Assembly: GCF_027580225.2 (NCBI RefSeq)
Contig: NC_073358.2
Location: 45,304,001 to 45,368,000, forward strand
DNA from: Misgurnus anguillicaudatus
Lineage: Eukaryota; Chordata; Actinopteri; Cypriniformes; Cobitidae
DNA: 64,000 nucleotides
Reading direction: 5' to 3'
Part shown: positions 1 to 10,392 of the stretch, piece by piece
Position numbering within the stretch: the stretch's first letter is position 1
How the letters are laid out: every line of letters begins with the position of its first letter
Program-made: the position numbers and the translations under genes
Notes under the pieces: generated by a model
Told to the model about the DNA's origin: nothing
The model's input: the letters and a program-made list of their open reading frames with translations, nothing else
Databases searched by the model: none

Positions 1-1235
1 TTTTTTAGATCCTCTGAATAAATAAGCTTTTCATTAATGTATGGTTTGGGATAGGACAATATTTGAATATTTAAATCTGAGGGTGGCACACATTCTAAAT
101 ATTGAGAAAATCACTTTTAAAGTTGTCCAAATAAAGTCCTCAGCAATAAATATTACTAATGCTAAATAAATATTTGATACATTTACCGTAGAAAATTTAC
201 AAAATATCTTCATGGAACATGATCTTTACTTAAAGGATTAGTCCATTTTCTTAAAACAAAAATCCAGATAATTTACTCACCACCATGTCATCCAAAATGT
301 TGATGTCTTTCTTTGTTCAGTCGAGAAGAAATTATGTTTTTTGAGGAAAACATTGCAGGATTTTTTAAATTTTAATGGACTTTAATAGAGCCCAACATTT
401 AATACTTAACTCAACACTTAACAGTTTTTTTCAACGGAGCTTCAAAAGACTACAAACAATCCCAAACGAGGCACAAGGGTCCCATCCAGCAAAACGACTG
501 TCATTTTTGACAATAAAAATAACAAATATACACTTTTAAACCACAACGTCTTGTCATGTAGATCCGGTCGTGATGCGCCAGCTGACCCCACGCAATACGT
601 CATGACGTCAAGAGGTCACAGAGGACGAACGCGAAACTCCGCCCCAGTGTTTACAAGTGTCTTGAACGAGGACCGTTCCGACGTTGTTGTATGTCAACTG
701 ATACTAATTAATGTCTTTGTGGCAGTTTATTGTTTAAAATGGTCCGCAAATGTGCGTTTTATATATGTAACACGTGACCTCCCTCTGTCACTACGCATTT
801 ACGTTAGGTCGCGCTGGACCGGACCTTGATGAAAAGTTGTGGTTTAAAAGTACATATTTTTTATTTTTCTTGTCAAAAATGACAATCGTTTCGCTAGATA
901 AGACCCTTATGCCTCGTTTGGGATTGTTTATAGTCCTTTCAAACTCCGTTGAAAAAAACTGTTAAGTGTTGAGTTAAGTATTAATTGTTGGTGTCTATTA
1001 AAGTCCATTAAAATGAGAAAAATCCTGCAATGTTTTCCTCAAAAAACATAATTTCTTCTGGACTGAACAAAGAAAGACATCAACATTTTGGATGACATGG
1101 TGGTGAGTAAATTATCTGGATTTTTCTTTTAAGAAAATTGAATATTCCTTTAATATCCTAATGATTTTTGGCATGAATGTTTTTATAATTTTACCCCATA
1201 CAATGTATTTTTGGCTCTTGCTACAAATATACCCG
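1..1235 (-). repeat. MITE-like repeat of the CCCTGGACCACAAAACC family, split by a foldback insertion
   Basis: Bases 37-229 and 1154-1235 are the two halves, on the minus strand, of the same repeat seen at 5503-6070: the interior stretch near TTGTCCTATCC and CATACATC, and the stretch near ATACATTGTATGGG. The 3' terminus is off the window or lost, and the 5' terminal repeat is replaced by other repeat sequence at about 1236. The interruption at 234-1149 is a separate element. Confidence 0.7.
234..1149. mobile_element. Foldback element flanked by TTAA (copy 1)
   Basis: About 916 bp with long inverted arms. The left arm starts AGGATTAGTCCATTTTC, the right arm ends in its imperfect complement, and the arms stay complementary for roughly 300 bases (for example ATCCAGATAATTTACTCACC on the left). 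It is flanked by TTAA at 230-233 and 1150-1153. The uninterrupted relative near 5597-5615 has one TTAA at the same place, which supports a TTAA target duplication as used by piggyBac and Kolobok transposases. The central non-palindromic part (about 545-840) is closely similar to copy 2. No transposase is encoded; the short open frames (551-829, 774-965) are not genes. Confidence 0.75.
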
Positions 1236-1500
1236 CGCGACCCATTTTTCAAACTTTAGTTGGTGCGTAATGTTGCTGTTAGAGCATAATGCTTGCAAAA
1301 TTATAAAGCTCAAAGTTCAATGCCAAGTGATATATTTTCTATAACAGAATTCAAGTACTACAGAGAACAGTCGATTGGACTATAACCCTCTACTAAAGGT
1401 CCCTCTACTTACAGTACAGCACCGTATACACAACCAAAGCTTGGAAAACGCAGGAAAAACAGGACCTTTAAGATATTGACCGAATTTTTGAGCCTTTTAC
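1236..1500. repeat. Dispersed repeat fragment (CAAACTTTAGTTGGTG family)
   Basis: Shares CCCATTTTTCAAACTTTAG, GATATATTTTCT and AAAGCTCAAAGTTCA with 13867-14012, in the same order. No termini or target duplication seen. Bases 1501-1572 hold nothing recognisable. Confidence 0.6.
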
Positions 1501-1572
1501 CTTTATATAGGGTTTTGCATCTGAACTTATCAATTGTTACAGCTGTTTGCACACATGCATTTTTGTAGTCTT

Positions 1573-3043
1573 CACTCTTAGAACGAATGTGTTAAAAACA
1601 ACACATTAGTGTTGATTGTGGGACGACACACTAAGGGCCCTATTTTAACGATCTAACCGCATTGTCTAAAGCGCACATCGCAACGTCTAAATGGGCGTGT
1701 CAGAATCCACATTTGCTAATTTAATGACGGGAAAAATGGTTTGTGCGCCGAGCGCATGGTTGGAAAGGGTTGGTACAATTTTTTAATGAGAAATGGGAGT
1801 ATAACGTGCAATAAACCAATGAGAGCCTCAGCTCTCATCTCCTTTAAAAGCCTGTTGCGCTGGCACTATGTCTAATCCCTATTTAGATGACAGACTTTGT
1901 AAGCTGAAAAACTAAGCGGAGGAAGAAGATCCCCAGTTTAAGATTAATGTTAAATAATTGTGTTGTTTTCACTTGTATTGAAATTGTTATTTTTGGGATT
2001 AAAACCTTTAAAACCCGTTTTCTTTTAGTCATGGAAGTAAAAAAGCACGCTTATAGTTGCTTTAAATGTATGGCTATCCAATATCATCAAAAAATAATTT
2101 ACAAGTATGTAAGAAAAGGTTTGCACTCTAAAAATACTTTATTTGTAACAAACAGGAGATAAAGAAATTACAAACGGCTCTCCTTTCAGCACTTGGACAG
2201 CGTCACGAGATTTTTTAAGCATTACTTAAAAATGTTTCTCATCTCACCATATCCACAGGTACAGAGTCATCATATAAAATAAAAAATAGCGATTAAAAAA
2301 ACATCTAAAAATAGATGCATTTGTTTAAAGCAAAGAATTTATTTACTTACCAGGCTACAGGTGAAGCAGCTCTTCTAACGTCTCATAATTTGTCCTCATT
2401 TATGTCCAAGAGACTCAATAATAATCTTTTACATTCAATCCTTTAATCTTTCATATTTAAAAGCGTTTTTGTGCTGCTGCGCATTCATGTATGTGTTAAG
2501 CAAACCCGCGTTGTCGTCCCATTTAGGCGCATATTAATGCGCTCTCTTTAAATAACAAAAAAATATATTGTGCCATTGACTTTAGACTTTAGACCAGGTT
2601 TTTGTTGGTCAGTGGCGTAGTCTATTTTAGTTGCCTCAAAATAGCAACGCGCCAACAATGCGCCTGAACACACCTCGTTTTCAGACCGAAACGCCCATGG
2701 GCGCAAAAGGGGGCGCAAATGCATTTGCTATTTAAACAATGCGGCGCTAAACGTGAAAATTATAATTGCGCAGGGTGGAAAATAGCAAATGACACTTGCG
2801 TTGCGCATTGCGCTGCATTGCGCCGGGTGTAAGTTAGAGCCCTAAATGTGTTGTCCCAGAATTCACTCATCACTGTGCTATTATTGAAACTACACATTTT
2901 GTGTTACTTTTAATACAACTTGTGTTATATTTTAACACAAAATCAACACAAAATGACACATAATGTGTTAAAATTACACATAATGGATTAAAAGTTTAAC
3001 GCACAAAGATGTGTAAAAAATTAACACATCCTTTCTAAGAGTG
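1573..3043. mobile_element. CACTCTTAG-ended non-autonomous DNA element, interrupted
   Basis: Terminal inverted repeats CACTCTTAGAACGAATGTGT (left) and the complement of CACTCTTAGAAAGGATGTGT (right). The 7-bp direct repeat TAGTCTT lies at 1566-1572 and 3044-3050. The right part is made of repeated ACACA/TGTGT words. It is interrupted by the element at 1635-2842; without the insertion it would be only about 260 bp. The 7-8 bp duplication suggests a hAT-type element. Confidence 0.7.
1635..2842. mobile_element. PIF/Harbinger-like non-autonomous element (GGGCCCTATTTTAACG)
   Basis: Left end GGGCCCTATTTTAACGATCT, right end GTTAGAGCCC, with a 3-bp duplication TAA at 1632-1634 and 2843-2845. The subterminal regions are GCGC-rich (GCGCATTGCGCTGCATTGCG near the right end). 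A 3-bp TWA duplication is characteristic of PIF/Harbinger. No transposase frame is visible; the 71-codon frame at 1947-2162 resembles nothing I know. Confidence 0.65.
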
Positions 3044-3382
3044 TAGTCTTTGTATAAAGTTCAGTTTTTTCATACGGTTGTCCTAGAAATTGCTTAAAAT
3101 TCCATGTAATACTTACAAAAATGGATGCAAAAACGATGCACTATATTTTAAGTTAATCCAGCATTTTTTTAGTGTATGTGGCAGCACCATGTTCCTAGAG
3201 GAACTTTCGTATGACTGTGTACAAGCTGTATGTGGCTAAAACGTCCATAAAGCTACTCTGACTAATTTTATCAGGTTAATTCATTTTAAAACATATACAG
3301 ACGTATATAAACCACAACCAATTATTTTTTTTATTTTTTTTTGTGAGATCTTACCGAACATTTCCAGTTCATGTAAATGTTT
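3044..3382. other. Intergenic/intronic stretch, nothing recognised
   Basis: AT-rich sequence without an exon or clear repeat termini. It may include the degraded upstream part of the retroelement whose tail follows at 3383. Confidence 0.4.
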
Positions 3383-3430
3383 TGAAATGGCAATAAAGAA
3401 TCCTAATCCTAATCCTAATCCTAATCCTAA
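3383..3430 (+). repeat. AATCCT hexamer tail, probably a non-LTR retroelement 3' end
   Basis: AATGGCAATAAAGAATCC runs into about five tandem copies of the hexamer TAATCC, ending at 3430. An AATAAA-like signal followed by a short tandem tail is typical of a 5'-truncated LINE end. The element body is not recognised. Confidence 0.45.
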
Positions 3431-4381
3431 AACTTTCATTTAAATTCACAATTAGTGATATCATCTACGTAATTCACTGTTCTTTATCAGAAGTTGCAGT
3501 AAATACCTCAGTATATACATCATGTAAAGCCAAAACTGAATGAAAGTTTGTGTAAACATAATACATTCAAGCACAGTTTAGTTACAATGGGAATTCAAAG
3601 CAGCTAAGAGTGAAAACATCCACATGCACAAAACTTGATCATTTTGAGGATCAAAAGCCCAGCAAGACTTTTCTTCTCTGACTGTGTGTAGCAGGCTGGT
3701 GCAGAAAACATGTTTAATGTTTCTTTGTTCTGGTAACTTATTTGCCTTTTTAGTGAGGAGCTGCTTTCAGATAATACAGAGCCATGCTGTGTTCATCCTT
3801 TAGTCTGAAAAAGTGTACAGCACAAGCAGCCAATAACAGTGCTCTGTGAGCGAAGCTGTGCAACAGTGTGACTGTCAAAAAAAAAACGTAATCTTATCTA
3901 GAAAATGTGCATGAGGGGTCAGAGCAGGTGTTTGAGTTTTTGACACTAAATGACAAGCCACAGAGGGACTTGAATATAACTAAATAAACTGTCAGTGCTT
4001 GACATTGTTGGGAGAGAATCTGGTCTTATTTAAGTTTATTTTTTCTATAGGAAGCAAATCATTTTTTGTTAACATTTAAACTGCACTACAATATTCCCAG
4101 AATCTGTGTGAAATTAAGTACTGAATCTACAGCATCAAGAAATACAACTGAAAATTAAGGCCATTAGGCCAAGTTTTCTTATTTTATTATAGCAAATTTT
4201 TCTCTCCTTTATTTATATTTTATTCATGTAATATTGCACATTATGCGTGGTAGTTGGTACCCTGATGCTGTCAGATAAAGATCACAGAAACTGTCTTCTT
4301 GCACTTGGACATTGACACCAGAAAAATAGCATTGACTTTTTATATGTAAATGATATGTAAATCCCCAACCAAATGACCAAC
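3431..4381. other. srrm4 intron 6 (part), no feature
   Basis: Downstream of exon 6 on the gene strand. Searched for the next Arg/His/Ser-rich exon and found none with acceptable splice sites and phase. No repeat termini recognised. Confidence 0.4.
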
Positions 4382-4432
4382 CTCTTTTTATGTTTTTTGT
4401 CCTCCTTCCTTTTACGTCTAGGACTCGAACCA
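4382..4432 (-). CDS. srrm4: srrm4 coding exon 6
   Basis: 51-nt exon, residues 155-171 plus 2 nt. The acceptor is TTTTATCCACAG then TGGTTC; the donor is AAGAG then GTTGGT. The split codon plus exon reads SGSSPRRKRKEDKKHKK, matching human SSSSPKSKRRDEKRHKK. Phase 2 on both sides. A TCTGCC motif lies about 16-20 nt upstream of the acceptor. Intron 5 is about 2.1 kb and contains several transposons and a long TA tract. No exon 7 (Arg/His/Ser-rich in SRRM4) is recognisable between here and base 1, so the gene continues to the left. Confidence 0.92.
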
Positions 4433-4546
4433 CTGTGGATAAAAGGCAGAAAATTTAAGCATACTTCTGAAACTTACTATTAAATCTTTAGCAATTATCA
4501 GCAGATATCATCTATACTAAGTGAAAAGGAGTCCACCACAATAACA

Positions 4547-4577
4547 ATAATAATAATAATATTAATTAATACATTTG

Positions 4578-4614
<37 letters not shown>
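4547..4614. repeat. AAT/ATT microsatellite pair
   Basis: An AAT run (about 4547-4568) is followed after ten bases by an ATT run (4579-4614), so the two can pair as a hairpin. It lies in intron 5 between exons 5 and 6. Confidence 0.85.
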
Positions 4615-4616
<2 letters not shown>

Positions 4617-4711
4617 CTGTACATCTATATCACTTCCTTAACATCAGCCTGTTGCAAGTCAACCTTTCTTGTTAGTTCATATTGGACTTTACTCCTGCTA
4701 TTTACATAGTT

Positions 4712-5499
4712 GGGTGATTCTCACGAAATTAGACTCATGAGGTGTCATGAAAAATTTTGATAAAAACGTAAATGCATTAAATGCACTTCATGAACTATTT
4801 TGCACGATTTCAAATGATATCATACAAACCAATTTTTTTTCACATTTAAGGGGGAATTTTTTATTACTGCAACGTGTCCATGTCTGGATTTGGGTTCTTT
4901 GACATGGAAATATTTATTATTAAAAAATCTAGAAAATAAAAAGCTTCAGTCCATGTTATACTATAAAGATTTACAGTAAATAAACATGTGGTATTTGGTG
5001 ATCGTTGGTAAATGTAGAGACAATAATAAGGAATATAAATGTGTCCAAGAAAAATTTTCTCATCCTCCGCAACAATTTTCAATCATTGTTTAAGCCCTCA
5101 AGGAACTAACATTTAAAAAAAATAGTTGGAAGGGACATAATTGACTGTGACACTTAAGATGTCTACCAGGTAAGCAGTTCTTATTTTTCTCTCCAGATAA
5201 AAGTTAAAATTTTGTTTGTCATAGTACCTAGACAACTTTTTAGTTCTCATTACCGAAACATAAGTTTGTAAAAGCATATATTTAATGTAATGTCATGTTG
5301 CAGTAATGATAATTCTTGATAATGATAATCTAAAAAATGTAAATAATTCTATAATAAATATTTTTAAATCCTCTAAAAATAATGGTTATAGTAAGTTCAG
5401 ACCTTAATCTTATATGTGCAAAAAAAGTTGGCTTCAAGGCCTTTTTAAAACAATCTGATGCTGGACACCTTCTAAGTCTGGATTTTGTAAAAATCACCC
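4712..5499. mobile_element. GGGTGATTCTC-ended non-autonomous element (copy A)
   Basis: Begins GGGTGATTCTCACGAAA and ends in the degraded complement AAAATCACCC. Flanked by AGTT on both sides (4708-4711, 5500-5503), a 4-bp duplication. It shares the interior with 27925-28842 and especially 53395-55180, including CCTCCGCAAC and TTACCGAAAC words. Superfamily unknown; Sola and Chapaev are groups that make 4-bp duplications. Confidence 0.65.
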
Positions 5500-5502
5500 A
5501 GT

Positions 5503-6070
5503 TGTGACCCTGGACCACAAAACCAGTCATAAGTAGCATGGATATATTTGTAGCAATAGCCAACAATACATTGTATGGGTCAAAATTGTTAAAAAATTCT
5601 TAGAATATTAAGTAATACACTGTAAAACCTAAAAGTTAACTCAACTCAAACCATTTAAGTAAACCAGTTGCATTAGTTATAAAACACATACATTTAAGTA
5701 CTGTAAACAAATTGAGTCATATGCAGTTATGCACTTATGTTTAAGTTCACATTACTTAAATATAAGTGCATAATTGCACATGACTCAAGTTCGCACTACT
5801 TACATTTTTTGTGTTTTAAAACTTAAATGGTCTAATGCAACCGGTTTACTTAACTGGTTTGAGTTAAGTTAACTGTTAGGTTTTACAGTGTAGTCAATAT
5901 TTAGATTTTTTGGCACCCTCAGATTCCAGATCTGTTTCTCTGCCAAATATTGTCCTATCCTAACAAACCATACATCAATTCAAAAAACGTATTTATTTAG
6001 CTTTCAGTTGATGTATAAATCTCTATTTTTTTAATTACCCTTATGACTGGTTTTGTGGTCCAGGGTCACA
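5503..6070 (+). mobile_element. MITE with CCCTGGACCACAAAACC ends, carrying an inserted element
   Basis: Left end TGTGACCCTGGACCACAAAA, right end the complement (TTTTGTGGTCCAGGGTCACA, ending at 6070). The interior contains CCAAATATTGTCCTATCC. It is interrupted at 5618-5890. I associate this family with cyprinid genomes, where it is abundant; the family name is not asserted. Confidence 0.7.
5618..5890. mobile_element. CACTGTAAAACC-ended palindromic MITE, TA target
   Basis: Inverted ends CACTGTAAAACCTAAAAGTT and its complement, near-palindromic through most of its 273 bp, flanked by TA at 5616-5617 and 5891-5892. Inserted inside the MITE at 5503-6070. Confidence 0.75.
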
Positions 6071-6226
6071 TTTACCGTTGCTCTTATCACTCCAGTTATG
6101 CACATTTGCACATCTGTCACTATGCATATCTTCTATTTGCAACAGTTAATACTGCTGTTTGCACTATTTCATATTTAAATGTATACGCATGCTTTGTGCA
6201 CATATTCTACCGTATATATATATATA

Positions 6227-6393
<167 letters not shown>

Positions 6394-6535
6394 AATTGCT
6401 TTGTAGATTGTGAAGAAAATTCACATAAAACATGGCACTGCATGCTGTACTGTGTATGGCTTTGTATGTGACCGGTAAAACATTAGAAAGCCTCTATTCA
6501 AGACAAGGAAAGTATTAAATGAAAATAACATTCAC

Positions 6536-6562
6536 CTGTGTCTCCCTTTCCTTGAAGCAGAC
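6536..6562 (-). CDS. srrm4: srrm4 coding exon 5, a 27-nt microexon
   Basis: Microexon of 27 nt bounded by TTTGCTCTAG (acceptor) and GTGAAT (donor). With the split codons it encodes RSASRKGRH (residues 146-154), in the place of the human segment SFSKKRRH. Phase 2 on both sides, so inclusion or skipping keeps the frame. Intron 4, between exons 4 and 5, is only 115 nt. UGC motifs lie in that intron close to the acceptor (see 6563-6572 and 6614-6624). The exon is too short to be found as an open frame. It is supported by exact splice borders, phase, peptide similarity and position between exons 4 and 6. Confidence 0.88.
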
Positions 6563-6572
6563 CTAGAGCAAA
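6563..6572 (-). promoter_or_regulatory. UGC motif at the exon 5 acceptor
   Basis: On the minus strand the last ten intron bases before exon 5 are TTTGCTCTAG, which places a UGC within about 7 nt of the splice junction. SRRM4 is known to act through UGC-containing motifs placed just upstream of the acceptors of its target microexons. That this one is bound by SRRM4 is inference. Confidence 0.45.
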
Positions 6573-6613
6573 GAAAGAGTGACTTTAGAGACAGCGGTGA
6601 AAAAACAAACACA

Positions 6614-6624
6614 CCAGCAGCAAA
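6614..6624 (-). promoter_or_regulatory. UGCUGC motif in intron 4
   Basis: Minus strand TTTGCTGCTGG, 52-62 nt upstream of the exon 5 acceptor inside the 115-nt intron 4. It is a second, double UGC element that could act with the acceptor-proximal one. Function is inferred from the known SRRM4 motif only. Confidence 0.35.
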
Positions 6625-6677
6625 GTGTTTCCGAAATAAACCTCTAAACATGACCTGAAGTGAAAATCAATCACTAC

Positions 6678-6752
6678 CTGTGTCGCTTCCTTTTCTTTGA
6701 GCTCTTCTTCTTCTTTTTCTTCCTCACAGGCGACGGACTGCAGGAGGGAGAC
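6678..6752 (-). CDS. srrm4: srrm4 coding exon 4 (hexalysine module 2)
   Basis: 75-nt exon, residues 121-145. The acceptor is CGATCGCACAG then GTCTCC; the donor is CACAG then GTAGTG. The peptide is RSPSCSPSPVR followed by six lysines (132-137) and SSKKRKRH, matching human SRRM4 YSPSPVKKKKKKSSKKHKR. The reading frame is fixed by the phase-2 join from exon 3. A Glu-rich frame through the same bases (in 6585-6821) is a shadow. It closely resembles exon 3 in layout: six lysines, Ser, a basic run, and a terminal CAC AG at the donor. Confidence 0.94.
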
Positions 6753-6904
6753 CTGTGCGATCGAAAAAAGCCATGTGTGGTTAAAACACGTGCAGCTTTT
6801 TGCTTGGATATTAAAGCTCAAGTATACGTGTTGTAAAATCTTTCAAAGAACACGATTGAGTGAACTTTGTCCATGGCAAATGCACCTAACTTTGTATGGT
6901 TTAC

Positions 6905-6905
<1 letters not shown>

Positions 6906-6935
<30 letters not shown>
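6906..6935. repeat. AAT microsatellite
   Basis: About ten AAT units in srrm4 intron 3. Confidence 0.85.
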
Positions 6936-6938
<3 letters not shown>

Positions 6939-7442
6939 CTTTCAAATGTTACTTTTTTGTTTATTAAATCAGGCAATTACTTAACAGTAACAGTAAAAAT
7001 AATGCATTATAATGAGCTATAGACTGCTGTGAATAGTACTTAGGAGGCTTCAAAAAACTGCATCTCCTAGAATCCATAGCTATGGGAAACCCAGATGCCA
7101 GCAAAAAAACGGAATCTCGAAAATTACAGAAATGCAAATGCGTTTCCCTTTAAGCGTAACAAGAGCTGAGGACAGTGCTTCTGTTCAATGGCTCTTGTCA
7201 TTACATTCATCATGTACTTGGATTGTTCACTAATGTGAAAGTTAAAAGCTATTTCTGGATATACATTGTAGACACACTATTTAAAACCGCAAGAATGTAC
7301 AGCTTTAATAAAATGCATCGGGGACTATCGATCAAAAATGCACTTACAATGCAGAATTGGGTGCTTGTGTGTGAAATTTGTCTTTTTTTAGTTTTGACCT
7401 TGCATAGTCATCACATGGAGATCATTTGTTTTCTGGACTGAC

Positions 7443-7532
7443 CTGTGTCTTCTCCTCTTCCTCTCAGACTTCTTTTTCTTTTTCTTCGCTTTAGGCATCG
7501 GCCGAGGGGAAAGATCAGCATCAAATGAAACG
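7443..7532 (-). CDS. srrm4: srrm4 coding exon 3 (hexalysine module 1)
   Basis: 90-nt exon, residues 91-120, with a strong polypyrimidine tract and acceptor (CTTTTTTAG, then CGTTTC) and donor CACAG followed by GTCAGT. The peptide reads DLSPRP near residues 97-102, six lysines at 107-112, then SERKRRRH (113-120). It corresponds to the human SRRM4 segment with DLTPPP, six lysines and STRKKRRR. Entry and exit are both phase 2. Basic low-complexity blocks of this kind are typical of SR-related splicing factors. Intron 3 is only 690 nt. Confidence 0.92.
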
Positions 7533-8051
7533 CTAAAAAAGACAAAAGAGAAAGAGAACAAATTTTTCAAAATCTCTTCCTGTTATTCTCACTGCATAGG
7601 TCATACGGTGACAATTATTCAATATTAGAAGTTTGATGAACGAGTAGTTTGTAAAGGATTCGTTCGTTGTGCGTAAAGGTCAAGTTTGAGACGGACAAAC
7701 GTGGCATGATGTTTGACAGCAGAAACTGACAGAATATACATTTTTCTTTAGAAAGGGATGTGAAAAAGATTGATAGCTGTCTGAGCATCGACTTAAGGCT
7801 TAACTCAAAGTTCCCCTGGTAGATATGTGTAAAGAAAGAGGGAAATAATAGACATGTAATGGAGGACAGATGATGGAACATTTATCGCAGGTCAAAGTAA
7901 AAACATCTGAATGAGAATACATTTTAATGGCAATTAAAGATTGCTCTTTTTGGAATAAGAATATAAATGTCAGTTTGGTGAGAAAGACTTGTTCAATCCA
8001 GAGTCATTCTACTCTCAGAAATCCAAATAAAACCTGATCTGTGCAGAATAC
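7533..8051. other. srrm4 intron 2, proximal part, no feature
   Basis: Contains the polypyrimidine tract of exon 3 at its start. No repeat or exon recognised in the rest. Confidence 0.4.
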
Positions 8052-8620
8052 TTAAAAGAAAACTCTGCCTTTTTTGAAAATATGCTCATTTTCCAGCCCC
8101 CTAGAGTTAATCATTTGATTTTTACCGTTTTGGAATCCATTCAACTGATCTCCGGGTCTGGCACTAGAACTTTTAACATAGCTTAGCATAAACCATTGAA
8201 TCTGATTAGTCCATTAGCATTGCGCCAAAAAAATAAAATAATAACCAAAGAGTTTCGATATTTTTCCTATTTAAAACTTCACTCTTCGGTAGTTACATCA
8301 TGTACTAAGACCGACAGAAAATTAAAAGTTGCAATTTTCTAGGCAGATATGGCTAGGAACTATACTCTTATTCTGGCATAATTTACAAGAACTTTGCTGC
8401 TGTATGGCTGCAGGAGGCGCATGATATTATGCAGCAGCCGAAAATAGTCCCCTTAGTAACTTTTAATGGCAGGGGACTATTTTCGGGCAGTGCGTAATAT
8501 CATTACGCCTCCTGCAGCCATGTAATGGCAGCAAAGTCCTTGATTATTACGCCAGAATGAGTTTATAGTTCCTAGCCATATCTGCCTAGAAAATCTTTAA
8601 AAACTTTACATTTTCCGTCA
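8052..8620. mobile_element. Foldback element with GGCAGATATGGCTAGGAAC arms
   Basis: The outer part (TATGCTCATTTTCCAGC, AGACCCGG-like region, GCATTAGCAT-like region) matches 36090-36372 in the opposite orientation. Inside it, 8333-8596 is a strong palindrome with arms TTTTCTAGGCAGATATGGCT and its complement meeting near ACTATTTTCGG. No coding capacity. Confidence 0.65.
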
Positions 8621-9400
8621 TAATCTGGTATACCATACACTGGGGATTTACCTTTAACATGCTAATCCTTTGGATACTGATACTGTTAAAAAATTAAACA
8701 GATTCTGAAAAATCTGATTTAATCAAATTACAACAACATTAAAAATACAGCTTTATGACCTACTAGGAAAGTCAAATAATGCAATAACAAAAAAATCTAT
8801 ACTTTTTGGCCCAAAAAAAGTACACCTTGGCAGGCTATAATATCTGTACACAAATTGCCTTGATTAGGTACAGTGTGAAGGACACATTTAGAGGACACAG
8901 TCCTACTATACAAAGATGCAGTGGAGGACTGTCAGGGCTTGCAAAGCCTTCTCTTATTCTCTTCTCTGCCTATCTCACAAGGTAGTGTCCACTCCATAAT
9001 CACAATAAAATTGAGACAGAGCTGCCCTGTTTTTTTAATAGTATGCACAAACTAAACACATTTTTAAAAGCCTTCATTTAACCCTGCCTGTCACAACCTT
9101 GTCATTCCTTGATAAAATCCTTTTTATCTTTAATTGCCAATTGAATAAAAAAATTGCTTTATATGCATATTTGTATGTAAATGCAAAACAAATGCATGCC
9201 AAAAAGCAGATTTAAACTTAATTGAAATTTAAATCAAAAAAGTTTTTATTGAATGCTCAAAAGCATTAACTTTACTGCGTAAATTGTTTAAAAGGAATCA
9301 GCGTGAATGCATCAAGCAATAGTCATCATTCTATCAGCAATCCTTCAGCCCAATACATCTAAATTCATGAAGTCAAGAACAGAAAAATAAGGGTTTAAGA
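8621..9400. other. srrm4 intron 2, no feature recognised
   Basis: AT-rich, no convincing exon or transposon ends. Confidence 0.35.
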
Positions 9401-9473
9401 GGAAAGAGAGCGAAAAAGAGAGAGAGGGAGAGAGATAGAGAGAGAGCAAGAGAGAGAGAGAGAGAGAGAGAGA
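9401..9473. repeat. GA-rich microsatellite
   Basis: Imperfect AG repeat, purest at 9451-9473. It is CT on the gene strand, where it could mimic a polypyrimidine tract; no exon follows it. Confidence 0.85.
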
Positions 9474-9888
9474 ATAACAGAGATAAATGACAGGTAGGTT
9501 TTTTTAATCAATTTACTGTTAGTAACATCAGTAAAATGGACATCCGTGTGCCGTTTTAAATGCACCGATGTGTCAACTCAAAGGCGTCTTTTTTAAGCAA
9601 TGCCATTGAAGGAAGTACAACTATAGGATTTGAGGCTTAACAGAGTGATGCCAAACTGCATCTACAACTGAGAGTCTCAAGTGTGAATCTTTAAAATGGC
9701 ATTTTTATCCATATAAAAATGCACACAGTCTGTTTTTATAAAAAACATAAACTACACTTTCAACAACACTCACATCTGAAACCGTCAACAACGCTACATA
9801 CAGAAGCACAGAATTCAAAGTTATACAGTATTAACTGACAATATATATTTTTATTATATATTATTCAATATTAATACTGAAGAATATA

Positions 9889-10392
9889 CACTCACCTAAA
9901 GGATTATTAGGAACACCTGTTCAATTTCTCATTAATGCAATGGTTTAATGGTGTGGGGGATGTTTTATTGTCACACTTTAGGCCCCTTAGTGCCAATTGG
10001 GCATCCCTTAAATGCCACAGCCTACCTGAGCATTGTTTCTGACCATGTCCAGCAAGATAATGCACCATGTCACAAAGCTTGAATCATTTCAGATTGGTTT
10101 CTTGAACATGACAATGAGTTCACTGAACTAAAATGGCCCCCACAGTCACCAGATCTCAACCCAATAGAGCATCTTTGGGATGTGGTGGAACAGGAGCTTC
10201 ATGACCTGGATGTGCATCCCACAAATCTCCATCAACTGCAAGATGCTATCCTATCAATATGGGCCAACATTTCTAAAGAATGCTTTCAGAACCTTGTTGA
10301 ATCAATGCCACATAGAATTAAGGCTGTTCTGAAGGCGAAAGAGGGTCAAACGCAGTATTAGTATGGTGTCCCTAATAATCCTTTAGGTGAGT
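9889..10392 (+). mobile_element. Tc1-like transposon, internally deleted (copy 1)
   Basis: Inverted ends CACTCACCTAAAGGATTATT and its complement (right end decayed at the last bases), in TA-rich flank. The plus strand encodes the C-terminal part of a Tc1 transposase: DNAPCH around 10056, then WPPQSPDLNPIEHLWDVVEQ around 10131-10190 (the catalytic aspartate and glutamate region) and a C-terminus ending KEGQTQY just before the right end. About two thirds of a normal 1.6-kb element is missing, including the start and DNA-binding domain, and frameshifts are present. It cannot make a transposase. Confidence 0.85.

Noticed and set aside
603..610. TGACGTCA cyclic-AMP response element inside the foldback loop
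   Set aside because: The second copy has lost it (GACATCA), so there is no sign that it is maintained.
3399..3430. Telomere-like hexamer repeat
   Set aside because: The unit is TAATCC, not TTAGGG; it follows an AATAAA-like motif and fits a retroelement tail.
3640..3680. Possible srrm4 exon 7 after an ACACAG on the minus strand
   Set aside because: The frame gives no Arg/His/Ser-rich peptide resembling SRRM4 and no convincing donor follows.
6585..6821. Glu/Lys-rich minus-strand frame
   Set aside because: Alternative frame of srrm4 exon 4; phase from exon 3 selects the Ser/Pro/Lys frame.
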